Shown here piece by piece: positions 39,622 through 48,280 of a stretch of 64,000 nt of DNA (positions within the stretch are counted from its first letter, which is position 1; every line of letters starts with the position of its first letter). The notes below the pieces were generated by a model, which saw nothing but the letters and a program-made list of their open reading frames with translations, did no database searches and was not told the DNA's origin. Source of the stretch: Microvirga antarctica (lineage in GTDB: Bacteria > Pseudomonadota > Alphaproteobacteria > Rhizobiales > Beijerinckiaceae); assembly GCF_017921815.1 (NCBI RefSeq), contig NZ_JAGEMM010000009.1:55952-119951 (forward strand), read 5' to 3'. Made by a program: the position numbers and the translations under genes.

Positions 39622-39885
39622 TCATCGGCCCCGGCGGGCGGCATCGTTGCTGTTGCCACGCTCGGCTTCAGTCCCGGCCCCAGGCGCGACACGACGGTTG
39701 AGCTCCCGCCAATCGAGAGGATCGACGACCTCGTATGCGCGCACCCCTGCTGTGACGGAGGAGTAGGCCGGCAGGCGAGTGCCTGCGGCGGGATCTGCGG
39801 CCGCGACGAGATAGGAGGTGGGTTGAGTAGGTATGCAGGCAGCCAAGCCAAGGCTGAGCGCGGCCAGTAAAATCAGTTTAAGCAT
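39622..39885 (-). CDS. Small lipoprotein at the head of the copper operon
   Basis: 87 aa with a clear lipobox (LLAALSLGLAACIP, Cys17) and the mature motif RAYEVVDPLDWRELNRRVAP. Proteins with this motif occur upstream of tolC in alphaproteobacterial copper clusters. Function unknown. Only 21 nt separate it from the tolC start, so it leads the operon lipoprotein-tolC-oxidase-cupredoxin-CusF-copA. Confidence 0.78.
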   Translation of the reverse strand: MLKLILLAALSLGLAACIPTQPTSYLVAAADPAAGTRLPAYSSVTAGVRAYEVVDPLDWRELNRRVAPGAGTEAERGNSNDAARRGR

Positions 39886-39938
39886 GGGATCCGTCTCGGT
39901 ACGGACCTCCAGGGCAGGATCGACGCGGTGATGACTAT

Positions 39939-40035
39939 CGTGACGGGTGGGCGTACCGCCTCGTCACGGGTCTGGCGTTATGATCAATTTCCCCGGAGGA
40001 TGACCGTCTTGGGTTTCAGGTCGGGCATGCCTGAC
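39939..40035 (-). promoter_or_regulatory. Palindromes in the copper-operon control region
   Basis: Two symmetric elements upstream of the lipoprotein gene: CGTGACG/CGTCACG arms with a 16-nt spacer (39939-39968), and GTCGGGCATGCCTGAC (40020-40035), an almost perfect 16-bp palindrome centred on GGCATGCC. Either could be an operator; no regulator gene is in the island to assign. Confidence 0.4.
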
Positions 40036-40085
40036 GTTGCAAACAGCCATGCCGATGCGTGCGGGCGAAATCGCCCGCGCCTGAA

Positions 40086-40451
40086 TCAGACGGTTCGTGG
40101 AGGTCTCTTAAGACCGCCGGGGACGATACCCTCGACCTGCTCATCCCTGGCCGCGGGGATGGAGACAATCCGGTTGAACGGCGAGAGGATACTGGGGCCT
40201 GCGCTGGTCTGGAAAGCGTGGCAGAGGGTCATACTGCAGCAGCCAGAACCTGTCGCCTCATGGTGGCCAGCCTTTTGGTCCCCACAGGATACAGTTGCTC
40301 CGTGCCCGCACGAAGCATCTACAGCGTCATGGCGGTGGTGGGAATCAAACGTTACGGCATGCTCTTGGTTGCCCACTTCAGCCGCCTTCGGCATGGAGAT
40401 CGGGAAGATCGCCATGGTGATCGCAAGCAGCACAGCGATGATAGGGGCCAT
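40086..40451 (-). CDS. Small secreted Cys/His-rich peptide, putative metal binder
   Basis: 121 aa. Signal-like N-terminus (MAPIIAVLLAITMAIFPISM), then FDSHHRHDAVDASCGHG, KAGHHEATGSG and CCSMTLCHAF, a dense His/Cys region, and a tail ending GLKRPPRTV. ATG 40451 is chosen over a TTG three codons upstream. Similar in layout to the 31523-31882 product. It lies upstream of the leftward copper operon, on the same strand. Family not recognised; copper binding is inferred. Confidence 0.6.
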   Translation of the reverse strand: MAPIIAVLLAITMAIFPISMPKAAEVGNQEHAVTFDSHHRHDAVDASCGHGATVSCGDQKAGHHEATGSGCCSMTLCHAFQTSAGPSILSPFNRIVSIPAARDEQVEGIVPGGLKRPPRTV

Positions 40452-40728
40452 CCGCCGCAAAAACGCACCTCAAGGTCAGGGCTTGATATGTGTCACGTAG
40501 GGACTGCTTCGACAAGGTGCTTTATGCCGCCCTTCGATCTGTATCATTCGCCACTCCTAAACCTTCCCACCGTTGCAAGGTCAACGGTCATGTACGATTT
40601 TAGACCTAGAGCATAGTTGCATCTTTCCGAGGCGCGCCGAGTAACACCTGACCTCGGATGACAAACAGGAACCGCCCAGTTGCAAGAGGCATGGTGGGAC
40701 AAGCTGGTTAAGGTCGAGCACCAAACTG

Positions 40729-40881
40729 CAAACAGAAAGAGGCATGCGGAAGCGACAGGGCTGCGATCGACGACGAGAGGGGGGACAACCAGTCCCAACG
40801 GAGGCGCAGGTGGCTGCTTTCGAGCGTTCCTTGAGGTGAAATTTGACAACCTCCCCAGAAATCCCGTCCAGCCCCTGTCTC
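40729..40881 (+). repeat. Repeat R2, partial copy
   Basis: Matches the second half of R1 and R3: AACAGAAAGAGGCATGCGGA at 40730, CCAACGGAGGCGCAGG at 40796 and ATCCCGTCCAGCCCCTGTCT ending at 40880. The decayed reading frame has a TGA/frameshift after F-E-R-S-L-R. Lies between the copper block and the arsenic operon. Confidence 0.7.
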
Positions 40882-40954
40882 TAGGCGCTATTGGCCGCCT
40901 TCGTCCTTCGGACAGCCCGCTGATAGAGCAAGCCCACTTGCCAAAGATCCTATC

Positions 40955-40972
40955 TGTCGATAATGCTCGACA
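40955..40972 (+). promoter_or_regulatory. Candidate ArsR operator
   Basis: Perfect inverted repeat TGTCGA-N6-TCGACA ending one base before the arsR ATG. Position overlapping the translation start suits autorepression by ArsR. No good Shine-Dalgarno lies between it and the start. Confidence 0.45.
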
Positions 40973-40973
40973 T

Positions 40974-41333
40974 ATGGAAAACGAAACTGCAATCCTCTCC
41001 TTTGCGGCCTTGGCACAGGGAACGCGCCTCGATGTCTTCCGGCTTCTGGTGCGCCATGAGCCCGAGGGCTTGCCGGCCGGTGAGATCGCCTCGCAACTCG
41101 CCGTGCCGCACAACACCATGTCGAGCCACCTTGGCATCCTGACCCGCGCCGGATTGATCCAGTCCCAGCGGAAAAGCCGATCGATCATCTACCGCGCCGA
41201 CCTCAACCAGATGCGTGAAATCGCTCGCTTCCTGCTCAAGGATTGCTGCGGCGGAAAACCGGAAATCTGCGCGGGGCTTATTGCGGATCTCACCCCGTGC
41301 TGCTCACAAGTCGAGGAAGAAGCTCATGTCTGA
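40974..41333 (+). CDS. arsR: ArsR family arsenic-responsive repressor
   Basis: 119-aa winged-helix regulator. Recognition region VPHNTMSSHLGILTRAGLI at about 44-62. As(III)-binding cysteines are C-terminal: Cys91-Cys92 and Cys99 in DCCGGKPEICAG, plus Cys109-Cys110. This matches the Acidithiobacillus-type C-terminal site rather than the alpha-3 site of plasmid R773. ATG 40974 is chosen; the longer frame upstream is in repeat R2. Overlaps arsC by 8 nt and leads the five-gene ars operon. Confidence 0.92.
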   Translation: MENETAILSFAALAQGTRLDVFRLLVRHEPEGLPAGEIASQLAVPHNTMSSHLGILTRAGLIQSQRKSRSIIYRADLNQMREIARFLLKDCCGGKPEICAGLIADLTPCCSQVEEEAHV

Positions 41334-41853
41334 GCGGGTCTACAATGTCCTGTTTCTCTGCACTGGTAATTCGGCCCGCTCGATCATCGGCGAGGCCGTA
41401 CTCAATCATCTGGGGGAAGGCCGATTCAAAGCCTATTCCGCTGGAAGCCAGCCTAAAGGCAGTGTTCATCCCCTCGCCCTGAAAGTGCTGAAAGAGGCAG
41501 GCATCCCAAGCGATGGCGCTAGCTCAAAGAGCTGGACGGTGTTTGCCGATCCGGATGCACCTGTGATGGATTTCATCTTCACGGTCTGCGACAGCGCAGC
41601 GGGGGAATCCTGCCCTCATTGGCCAGGGCAACCGTTCACTGCCCATTGGGGGATTGAGGATCCGGCCGCCGTCGAGGGGACCGAGATCGAGAGGGAGCGC
41701 GCCTTCGTTACCGCTCTGCGGTACCTCCGCAATCGGATTGTGGCCTTCACAGCACTCCCGGTTAACATGCTCGATCGGGCGTCTCTGCAATCGCAGTTGC
41801 GGGAAATCGGCCAAACTGAGGGAGTTTCGTCTCCTCGCCAGGGAGCGGCCTGA
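41326..41853 (+). CDS. arsC: Arsenate reductase, low-molecular-weight phosphatase type
   Basis: 175-aa enzyme reducing As(V) to As(III). The P-loop LCTGNSARS (C-x5-R) is at about residues 11-19, typical of the thioredoxin/LMW-PTPase-like family. FTVCDSAAGESCPHWPGQP carries two further cysteines. The start lies inside the arsR 3' end. An unrelated glutaredoxin-type ArsC follows directly, so the operon encodes two arsenate reductases of different ancestry. Confidence 0.93.
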   Translation: MSERVYNVLFLCTGNSARSIIGEAVLNHLGEGRFKAYSAGSQPKGSVHPLALKVLKEAGIPSDGASSKSWTVFADPDAPVMDFIFTVCDSAAGESCPHWPGQPFTAHWGIEDPAAVEGTEIERERAFVTALRYLRNRIVAFTALPVNMLDRASLQSQLREIGQTEGVSSPRQGAA

Positions 41854-41856
41854 TTT

Positions 41857-42681
41857 ATGGATGTCATCGTCTACCACAACCAGGCTTGCGGAACCTCGCG
41901 CAACACCCTCAGGCTCATTCGCAATACGGGTGTTGAGCCTCATGTCATCGAATATCTCAAAACCCCGCCCTCGCGAGCTTTGTTGGGCCAGCTCATCAAG
42001 CGTATGGGCGTCCCTGTGCGAGCAGTGATCCGAGAAAAGGGCACACCGTTCGAGGAGTTGGGGCTCGACAACCTCGCCTTGAGCGATGAAGAGCTTCTCG
42101 ACGCCCTGATGGCTCACCCGATCCTGATCAACCGGCCCATCGTCGTCACACCAAAAGGTGTGAAGCTCTGCCGGCCGTCGGAAACCGTGCTTGATCTCTT
42201 ACCCGTTGAGGCGATGACCGATCTCGACAAGGAGGAGGGTTCGCCCTTTCTCACCGACACGGCCATCGAGACATCCCAGGAGCTGATCGACGCCCTTCAG
42301 ACGGCGGGACTGCCGACAGACGACCTAAACGACTCCGGCCGATCCTTCTTCCGATACAGCAAACTCGGAGGTTCGCCTGTCGGGTTTGGCGGGTTCGAGC
42401 TCTATGGCTCCGATGCCCTGTTGCGCTCCATGGTCGTCTCTCCCGATGCACGCGGTCAGGGCATTGGTCGAAACATTGCGCTGTTGTTGTCACGACGAGC
42501 CTCTGATCTGGGTGCCCGGACGGCCTATGTCCTGACGACAACGGCAGCACCGTTCTTTGAGGCGCAAGGCTTTAAGCCCATCAGTCGCGACGAGGCCCCC
42601 GCAGCCATTCTCTCGACCCGGCAGGCCGCTGATCTTTGCCCAGCTAGTGCAACCGTGCTCGCCAAGCCGCTCACTTTCTGA
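41857..42681 (+). CDS. ArsC (glutaredoxin type) - GNAT acetyltransferase fusion
   Basis: 274 aa. Residues 1-115 are a full glutaredoxin-dependent arsenate reductase (VYHNQACGTSRNTL with Cys11; LINRPIVVTPKGVKLCRP). Residues about 125-274 are a GNAT domain with the acetyl-CoA motif VVSPDARGQGIGRNIALLLS and FYEAQGF-like PFFEAQGFKPISRDE, resembling arsenic-resistance acetyltransferases (ArsN2). The joint lies near LDLLPVEAMTDLDKEE. No frameshift is needed to join them. Plausible functions: arsenate reduction plus acetylation of an organoarsenical or thiol; the second is inferred. Confidence 0.88.
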   Translation: MDVIVYHNQACGTSRNTLRLIRNTGVEPHVIEYLKTPPSRALLGQLIKRMGVPVRAVIREKGTPFEELGLDNLALSDEELLDALMAHPILINRPIVVTPKGVKLCRPSETVLDLLPVEAMTDLDKEEGSPFLTDTAIETSQELIDALQTAGLPTDDLNDSGRSFFRYSKLGGSPVGFGGFELYGSDALLRSMVVSPDARGQGIGRNIALLLSRRASDLGARTAYVLTTTAAPFFEAQGFKPISRDEAPAAILSTRQAADLCPASATVLAKPLTF

Positions 42682-42690
42682 AAGCCCATC

Positions 42691-43746
42691 ATGTCCACCT
42701 TTGAACGTTACCTCACCGTATGGGTGGCCCTCTGTATTGTCGCTGGGATCGCCCTTGGTCATCTGATGCCTGGCTTCTTTCAGCTCATCGGCTCGATGGA
42801 GATCGCCAAGGTCAATCTGCCCGTGGCAGTGCTGATCTGGTTGATGGTCATTCCGATGCTGCTCAAGATCGATTTTACTGCCCTGGGCCAGGTGGGAAAA
42901 CACTGGCGGGGGATCGGCGTCACCCTCTTCATCAATTGGGCCGTGAAGCCGTTTTCCATGGCGGCATTGGGCTGGTTCTTCATCGCCTACCTGTTCCGGC
43001 CCTATCTGCCGGCTGACCAGATCAACAGCTACATCGCGGGGCTGATTATCCTGGCTGCCGCGCCCTGCACTGCCATGGTGTTCGTGTGGAGCAACCTGAC
43101 CAAAGGTGAACCTCATTTCACCCTTAGCCAAGTCGCGCTCAACGATGTCATCATGGTGGTGGCGTTCGCGCCGATCGTCGGCTTGCTGCTGGGCCTCTCG
43201 GCCATCACGGTTCCATGGGACACGTTGGTTCTGTCAGTTGTTCTCTACATCGTGGTGCCCGTCATCATCGCGCAACTCCTGCGTCGGCGTATCCTTGCCA
43301 AGCGCGGCGAGGCGGCTTTGGCAGGCGTACTGCGGAACCTTGGGCCGGTCTCATTGGTGGCCCTGCTCACGACACTCGTGCTGCTGTTCGGCTTTCAGGG
43401 TGAACAGATCATCGCCCAGCCCATGATCATCGCCATGTTGGCGGTGCCGATCCTCATCCAGGTTTATTTCAATGCCGGTCTTGCCTACCTGCTGAATCGC
43501 CTTGTCGGCGAGCAACACTGCGTCGCAGGCCCTTCCGCCCTGATCGGTGGCAGTAACTTCTTTGAGCTGGCGGTTGCGGCTGCCATCAGCCTCTTTGGAT
43601 TTCAATCCGGTGCTGCATTGGCAACGGTTGTTGGCGTTCTGATCGAGGTCCCGGTGATGCTCACCGTCGTGTGGATCGTGAACCGCAGCCAAGGCTGGTA
43701 CGAACGCGGCAGGCCGGCTGTCATTCCCGTGCGAGCAAAATCATGA
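42691..43746 (+). CDS. acr3: Acr3-family arsenite efflux transporter
   Basis: 351-aa inner-membrane antiporter with about ten helices. The diagnostic [19 protein letters not shown] with the essential Cys is at about residues 125-143, and [18 protein letters not shown] near 285-302. Removes As(III) made by the two reductases upstream. Overlaps arsH as ATGA. Confidence 0.95.
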   Translation: MSTFERYLTVWVALCIVAGIALGHLMPGFFQLIGSMEIAKVNLPVAVLIWLMVIPMLLKIDFTALGQVGKHWRGIGVTLFINWAVKPFSMAALGWFFIAYLFRPYLPADQINSYIAGLIILAAAPCTAMVFVWSNLTKGEPHFTLSQVALNDVIMVVAFAPIVGLLLGLSAITVPWDTLVLSVVLYIVVPVIIAQLLRRRILAKRGEAALAGVLRNLGPVSLVALLTTLVLLFGFQGEQIIAQPMIIAMLAVPILIQVYFNAGLAYLLNRLVGEQHCVAGPSALIGGSNFFELAVAAAISLFGFQSGAALATVVGVLIEVPVMLTVVWIVNRSQGWYERGRPAVIPVRAKS

Positions 43747-44456
43747 GCCTCACTGATCTTCCCAACATCGAAGCTGAAAGCCTCGACATTCCAACCGCCG
43801 CGAGGCTTAGGCCGCAGACCTTATCGACTCACAAGCCGCGTATTTTGCTGCTCTACGGTTCATTGCGCGATCGATCCTATAGCCGATTTCTGACGCTTGA
43901 AGCGGAGCGGTTGCTTCAACATTTCGGGGCAGAAACCCGTGTGTTTGACCCCCATGGTCTGCCCTTGCCGGATGCCACGGCTTCCGATCATCCGAAGGTT
44001 CGGGAGTTGCGTGATTTATCGCTATGGTCAGAGGGACAGGTTTGGACGAGCCCTGAGCGGCACGGCTCCATGAGCGCTGTCATGAAGGCCCAGATCGACT
44101 GGATTCCGCTTGCAGTTGGCGCTGTTCGTCCAACCCAAGGCCGCACTCTTGCCGTGATGCAAGTTTCGGGGGGGTCGCAGTCCTTCAACGCGGTGAACCA
44201 GTTGCGCGTTCTCGGGCGCTGGATGCGGATGGTGACGATCCCCAACCAATCATCGGTGGCCAAGGCCTATCAGGAGTTCGATGAGGCGGGACGGATGAGG
44301 GCTTCTTCCTATTATGACCGGGTTGTCGACGTCATGGAAGAATTGGTCAAATTCACACTGCTGACCCGAGATGTATCGAACTACCTCACTGACCGCTATA
44401 GCGAGCGTCGGGACGCATCACATGAACGGGCTAGGAAGCTGACCGCCGCTCTATGA
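43743..44456 (+). CDS. arsH: ArsH, NADPH-dependent FMN reductase/organoarsenical oxidase
   Basis: 237-aa flavodoxin-like protein. FMN-phosphate motif [19 protein letters not shown] near residue 35 and [16 protein letters not shown] near 150 mark the family. ArsH oxidises trivalent methylated arsenicals. The start overlaps acr3 by 4 nt. Last gene of the ars operon; repeat R3 begins about 50 nt downstream. Confidence 0.94.
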   Translation: MSLTDLPNIEAESLDIPTAARLRPQTLSTHKPRILLLYGSLRDRSYSRFLTLEAERLLQHFGAETRVFDPHGLPLPDATASDHPKVRELRDLSLWSEGQVWTSPERHGSMSAVMKAQIDWIPLAVGAVRPTQGRTLAVMQVSGGSQSFNAVNQLRVLGRWMRMVTIPNQSSVAKAYQEFDEAGRMRASSYYDRVVDVMEELVKFTLLTRDVSNYLTDRYSERRDASHERARKLTAAL

Positions 44457-44504
44457 TCAAGGATCGACCGTTCAGGGTGCCGTCGGAGAGGGAGCGTCGC
44501 CTCG

Positions 44505-44930
44505 TTCGCTATGGCGACAGCCGCGACTGCCCTCACCGAGAAGCGGTTGAATTCGGATTCCCACTATGGATCCAGAGCGCTATCGCGGGCAGGATGCTCA
44601 AGGATCATTCTTCTCGCAAATGGCCAACTGACACCCTTCGGGGAAGAATCTTAGATAACAGGCATTTTTAACGCGACCGGACCACGGGCGGCTTTGCCGC
44701 CAATCGGCCTTCCTGAACAGATCTGTGCCGAAACGTGGATCCCGATGACAATGGCCCCAACAGAAAGAGACGGCCGTCAGGCCGGAGGTGGAAGGGCAGC
44801 CGTCCAACCCTGCCATCAGCGACGAAAGAGCCTCAAGCCCCAACGGAAGCGCAGGAGACCGCTTTCTAGAGCGCGTTGAGGGCACTTGCCGGCCTTGCCA
44901 GAAACCCCATCAAGCCCCTGTCTGTGCCAT
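44505..44930 (+). repeat. Repeat R3 flanking the island on the right
   Basis: Full-length partner of R1 in the same orientation. The 44541-44677 core is about 90% identical to R1; the 44750-44930 part matches R2 and R1 less well and has a TAG inside the decayed frame (A-Q-E-T-A-F-stop). Together with R1 it frames 13.6 kb of copper and arsenic genes. Confidence 0.8.
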
Positions 44931-44972
44931 CAAGAGGCAATTTATGAGAGGGCTTATATGATCCCGATGTCG

Positions 44973-45173
44973 CTAGTCGCATGATCGGCGGCAAGGATCG
45001 TACTTTATGGCGCAGGATAACATCCATCCTAGGATAATCTCCAGACAGTGCTTGATCTTCGCGCCGTCGTCCATCGCCTCCTCGCGCTGGGTCGCCTCGG
45101 GATCCTCTAGATAGGCTTTCAGCTTGCGAAGGTCGTGTTCGAAGGTCCTGCGCTGTTCGGTCCATATGTCCAC
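44973..45173 (-). CDS. Small hypothetical protein
   Basis: 66 codons from GTG 45173. The first 50 residues look protein-like and helical (EQRRTFEHDLRKLKAYLEDP; DDGAKIKHCLEIILGWM), the end is Cys-rich (CRRSCD). It could be a real small gene or a remnant at the island edge. No family recognised. Confidence 0.35.
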   Translation of the reverse strand: MDIWTEQRRTFEHDLRKLKAYLEDPEATQREEAMDDGAKIKHCLEIILGWMLSCAIKYDPCRRSCD

Positions 45174-45385
45174 GCTCGGCCCTGCTCCGCGGAGCGGTCA
45201 GATAGTGATACGGATCTAGGCCGCCTGTCGAAGCGACTTGCACATGAGCTCTGCTCCTACCCGCAACTCTCCACGACGTCTCCGGCTGCTACTATGCATG
45301 GCTTGTTTCACCCGTGCACGAGCCAACAAAGTTGATGCCCAGTCGATTTTCGGTCATTGTGCGAGTGATATTCTGTCACCGAGGA

Positions 45386-46030
45386 ATGATGAAAACGCCT
45401 GTCAAATCGTCGGTCTCCCAGAAGCGAGTCCTTGATGCCGCCGCCAAAATTTTCCGTGAGACCGGCTATGTTCAAACCACGATGCGGAGCGTGGCGAAAG
45501 AATCAAATCTCAAAGCCGGCAGCCTCTACTACCACTACAGGTCGAAGGACGACTTGATCCGTGCCGTTCTCGATCTCGGTACTCGAACGGTGATCTCGTC
45601 CGTCAAAGAGGCTTTAAATCGGTTGCCGGCCGACGCGGACTGTCGGCTCCGGATCGAAACGGCTATACAAGCCCATTTGTCGGCGATTGTTGACTGCGGC
45701 GACTATACGCTGGCAACCCGCCGGGTATTTGGACAGATCCCAGCAGACATTCGCCGCGAAAATTTGAAGTTGCGAGTTTCCTACGTGAGCATCTGGCAAG
45801 ACATCCTGCAGAAAGCTCAGAGTGATGGTCAATTTCGCGCGGAAGCCAACATGACCCTCGTCCATCTCGTCGTTCTCGGGGCGCTGAATTCGACTATCGA
45901 GTGGTTTAAGCCCGACCGTGGGAGCATCGAAAAGATCGCGAGTGATTTTTCATCGATGGTTCTCAACGGTCTTCTGAAACAACCAGCTTTGCAATCCACA
46001 TCGCATAAATCGCAGCATCCGATTTTGTAA
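45386..46030 (+). CDS. TetR/AcrR family regulator of the catabolic cluster (putative)
   Basis: 214 aa. HTH at about residues 10-58: KRVLDAAAKIFRETGYVQTT, VAKESNLKAGSLYYHYRSKD. The C-terminal half (IPADIRRENLKLRVSYVSIW; NSTIEWFKPD) resembles the KstR2-type ligand domain. ATG 45386 and 45389 are both possible; the GAGGA just before them is very close. It stands alone on the plus strand, before the ThDP-enzyme operon. Three near-identical palindromic sites upstream of the neighbouring operons are candidate targets. The ligand may be the substrate or a CoA ester, which is inference. Confidence 0.85.
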   Translation: MMKTPVKSSVSQKRVLDAAAKIFRETGYVQTTMRSVAKESNLKAGSLYYHYRSKDDLIRAVLDLGTRTVISSVKEALNRLPADADCRLRIETAIQAHLSAIVDCGDYTLATRRVFGQIPADIRRENLKLRVSYVSIWQDILQKAQSDGQFRAEANMTLVHLVVLGALNSTIEWFKPDRGSIEKIASDFSSMVLNGLLKQPALQSTSHKSQHPIL

Positions 46031-46556
46031 AGCTTTGTAACCAGCATGCCTGATCGCACGAAGCTTTTGTTGCTTTTCAAGCTGGGTCCGACCATTTGCA
46101 GCGGCTCTGGATCTGTTTGGAATCGGCCGGCCCGACTGATTGCCCAGTACTTAGTTGCTCGCACCGATTCGCGGGCTCCGCGAGCAAGCTCGCGAGCAAG
46201 ATAACCGAGACGTCTTTTGTGCAGTGCAACCTGCAAACCGATCTGGTCTCCGCACTCGCAGTATTCAAACCTTTCGTCTGACGGCACCGCCTCAGCGGCG
46301 CTAGTTTGAGACGCCATGATGTTCTGATCCTTGTCGGTAACGTGCGCCCGGTCGTTGGTTGACATCTCAAAATTGTTGAACGATTGTTAGAAAGTTGGGA
46401 TGCCAGTCGAGGTTTGTACCGCCGCCCGTCAGTGTAAGCGGGATCGGCTAGGCGTTTATGTTGTGCGAGTCGTCGCTCTAAAAGTGACGCTTCGCCAATG
46501 TGAATTATTGCCCGACTTGCAAACTCCTTTGTGTCTTACGAGAAAATGGATCGAGC
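46031..46556. other. Gene-poor control region upstream of the ThDP-enzyme operon
   Basis: About 525 nt without a convincing gene. It holds the candidate TetR site at 46377-46391. A leftward frame across it runs into the TetR gene and has no protein-like character. Confidence 0.5.
46377..46391. promoter_or_regulatory. Candidate TetR operator, site 1
   Basis: TGAACGATTGTTAGA, 13 of 15 identical to the reverse complement of 55601-55615 and 12 of 15 to 60441-60455. Located 166 nt before the ThDP-enzyme start. Confidence 0.6.
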
Positions 46557-48221
46557 ATGAGCTACACAGTCGGGGATCTTGTCGCCGAGTTTCTGACCGG
46601 CTGCGGTGTTGAGGTGGCTTTTGGTATCGTGTCCGTTCACAACATCCCAATTCTTGACGCCATCGGTCGACATAACCGCGTGCGTTTCGTCATGGCACGT
46701 GCAGAAGTCGGCGCCGGCCACATGGCGGACGGGTACGGCCGGGCCAGTGGCGAATTGGGCGTTCTCATATCCAGCACCGGGCCGGGTGCCGCTAACTGCG
46801 TCCCAGGACTGGTCGAAGCGCAGTTCGCCGGAACGCCTCTCCTTCACATCACTGGCCAGACCGACAGCAGGTTCACCGACCGCAACAATGGCATGGTGCA
46901 CGACGCCCGCGATCAGCTTGGAATGCTCAAATCCGTCTCGAAGAGCGCCTATCGCATTCGCTCACCAGGCGAAGCGCTCGGAGTGCTGACGCGCGCGGCC
47001 GTCGACGCACTTTCTGCACCCTTCGGACCGGTCAGCGTCGAGATACCCATCGACATTCAAAAGGCGCAGCTTGCACGACCCGCAACGCTCGATAATTTTC
47101 ACCTGCCCGTGCCACTTGCGAGGCAGGCCAGCAGCCAGGAATTGGATGACCTCGCCGAGTTGGTAGCGAAGGCGCGCCGACCGATGCTCTGGCTCGGCAA
47201 CGGAGCGCGCGACGCGGGAGGGATAGCGGAGAAGTTTCTTGATCTTGGCTTTGGCATGGTCTCTAGCCTGGCAGGGAGAGGGATCGTGCCCGAGGATCAT
47301 CCGATGAACCTCGGTGCACTAAGCGGTCACGGTATCCCCATCGTCAACGAATTCTATCAAACCGTCGATCTGATGCTTGTGGTCGGCTCTCGATTGCGCG
47401 GGCACGAGACCGGTGACTTTAACATCAAGCTACCGGGCAACCTGGTTCATATCGATGTCGATCCACTCGCGAACGGTCGAACCTATTCCAATACCTTTTT
47501 TGTCTGCGCGGACGGGGCCTCGACACTGGAGCAGCTTCATCAGCGCATTGCCTCGGCGAACGTCATTGACCCAGAATTCAAGTTAGAATTTGCTGCTATG
47601 AAAGGCCGAGCGAAACGAATCTTTCAAGGGTCCCTCGGGCCTTATCGCGAATTCGCGTCCCAACTCCGAAAAGTCATGCCGAGAGACGCGTTATGGGTCC
47701 GCGACATTACTATCAGCAACACCACTTGGGGCAATCGACTGTTCGAGGTTCTGGCGCCGCGGAGCAGCATCCATCCGGTCAGCGCGGGCATCGGTGAAGG
47801 ACTTTCGCTCGGTGTTGGCGCGGCCGTCGGCGCAAAGGGGCGGAAGACCGTCATCATGTCGGGTGACGGCGGCTTCTTCTTTAATATGAGTGAGCTCTGG
47901 ACCGCCGTTCAGGAAGGATTGGACGTCACGATCATCGTCATGAATGACGGGGGCTATGGCGTCATCAAACATATCCAGGATACGACCGCGAAAGGGCGCC
48001 GCTACTACACGGACCTCTTGGCTCCGGAGCTATCCGAGGTCGCGAAGCTGGCAAAAGTCCCGTTCTGGCGCGTTGACGATGCCGATGAGTTTGGCAATAC
48101 GGTCGCGATGGCCCTAGCCGTCGTCGGGCCGACGATCGTGGAAGTCGATATGCGCGTAATCGGCACGCCGCCACCTTACTTCCCGTTCGCTCCGGCACCA
48201 ATTGAGGACAGTGCGCAATAG
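46557..48221 (+). CDS. ThDP-dependent 2-oxoacid decarboxylase/lyase (benzoylformate decarboxylase/ALS-like superfamily)
   Basis: 554-aa enzyme with the three ThDP-superfamily domains. Catalytic Glu in RAEVGAGHMADGYGRA near residue 50, central FAD/regulatory-type domain around 190-330, and the ThDP-Mg motif GDGGFFFNMSELWTAVQEGL ending in MNDGGYG near 433-465. No acetolactate-synthase small subunit is nearby. With a 2-hydroxyacid dehydrogenase pair and an aldehyde dehydrogenase in the same cluster, 2-oxoacid decarboxylation to an aldehyde is the likeliest reaction; carboligation or 2-hydroxyacyl-CoA lysis are alternatives. ATG 46557 opens the PYR domain; an upstream GTG is not needed. Confidence 0.85.
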   Translation: MSYTVGDLVAEFLTGCGVEVAFGIVSVHNIPILDAIGRHNRVRFVMARAEVGAGHMADGYGRASGELGVLISSTGPGAANCVPGLVEAQFAGTPLLHITGQTDSRFTDRNNGMVHDARDQLGMLKSVSKSAYRIRSPGEALGVLTRAAVDALSAPFGPVSVEIPIDIQKAQLARPATLDNFHLPVPLARQASSQELDDLAELVAKARRPMLWLGNGARDAGGIAEKFLDLGFGMVSSLAGRGIVPEDHPMNLGALSGHGIPIVNEFYQTVDLMLVVGSRLRGHETGDFNIKLPGNLVHIDVDPLANGRTYSNTFFVCADGASTLEQLHQRIASANVIDPEFKLEFAAMKGRAKRIFQGSLGPYREFASQLRKVMPRDALWVRDITISNTTWGNRLFEVLAPRSSIHPVSAGIGEGLSLGVGAAVGAKGRKTVIMSGDGGFFFNMSELWTAVQEGLDVTIIVMNDGGYGVIKHIQDTTAKGRRYYTDLLAPELSEVAKLAKVPFWRVDDADEFGNTVAMALAVVGPTIVEVDMRVIGTPPPYFPFAPAPIEDSAQ

Positions 48222-48280
48222 CATTCCCAACTCGGCCGCCGCCGAGCTCAGTTCAATAATAAATGGAGGAAAAAACTCAG

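Noticed and set aside
44866..45243. 125-codon minus-strand frame beside R3
   Set aside because: It overlaps repeat R3 and a better small frame in another phase (44973-45173); no motif.
45829..46365. 178-codon leftward frame overlapping the TetR gene
   Set aside because: It crosses the TetR coding region and has no coherent protein character beyond chance cysteines.
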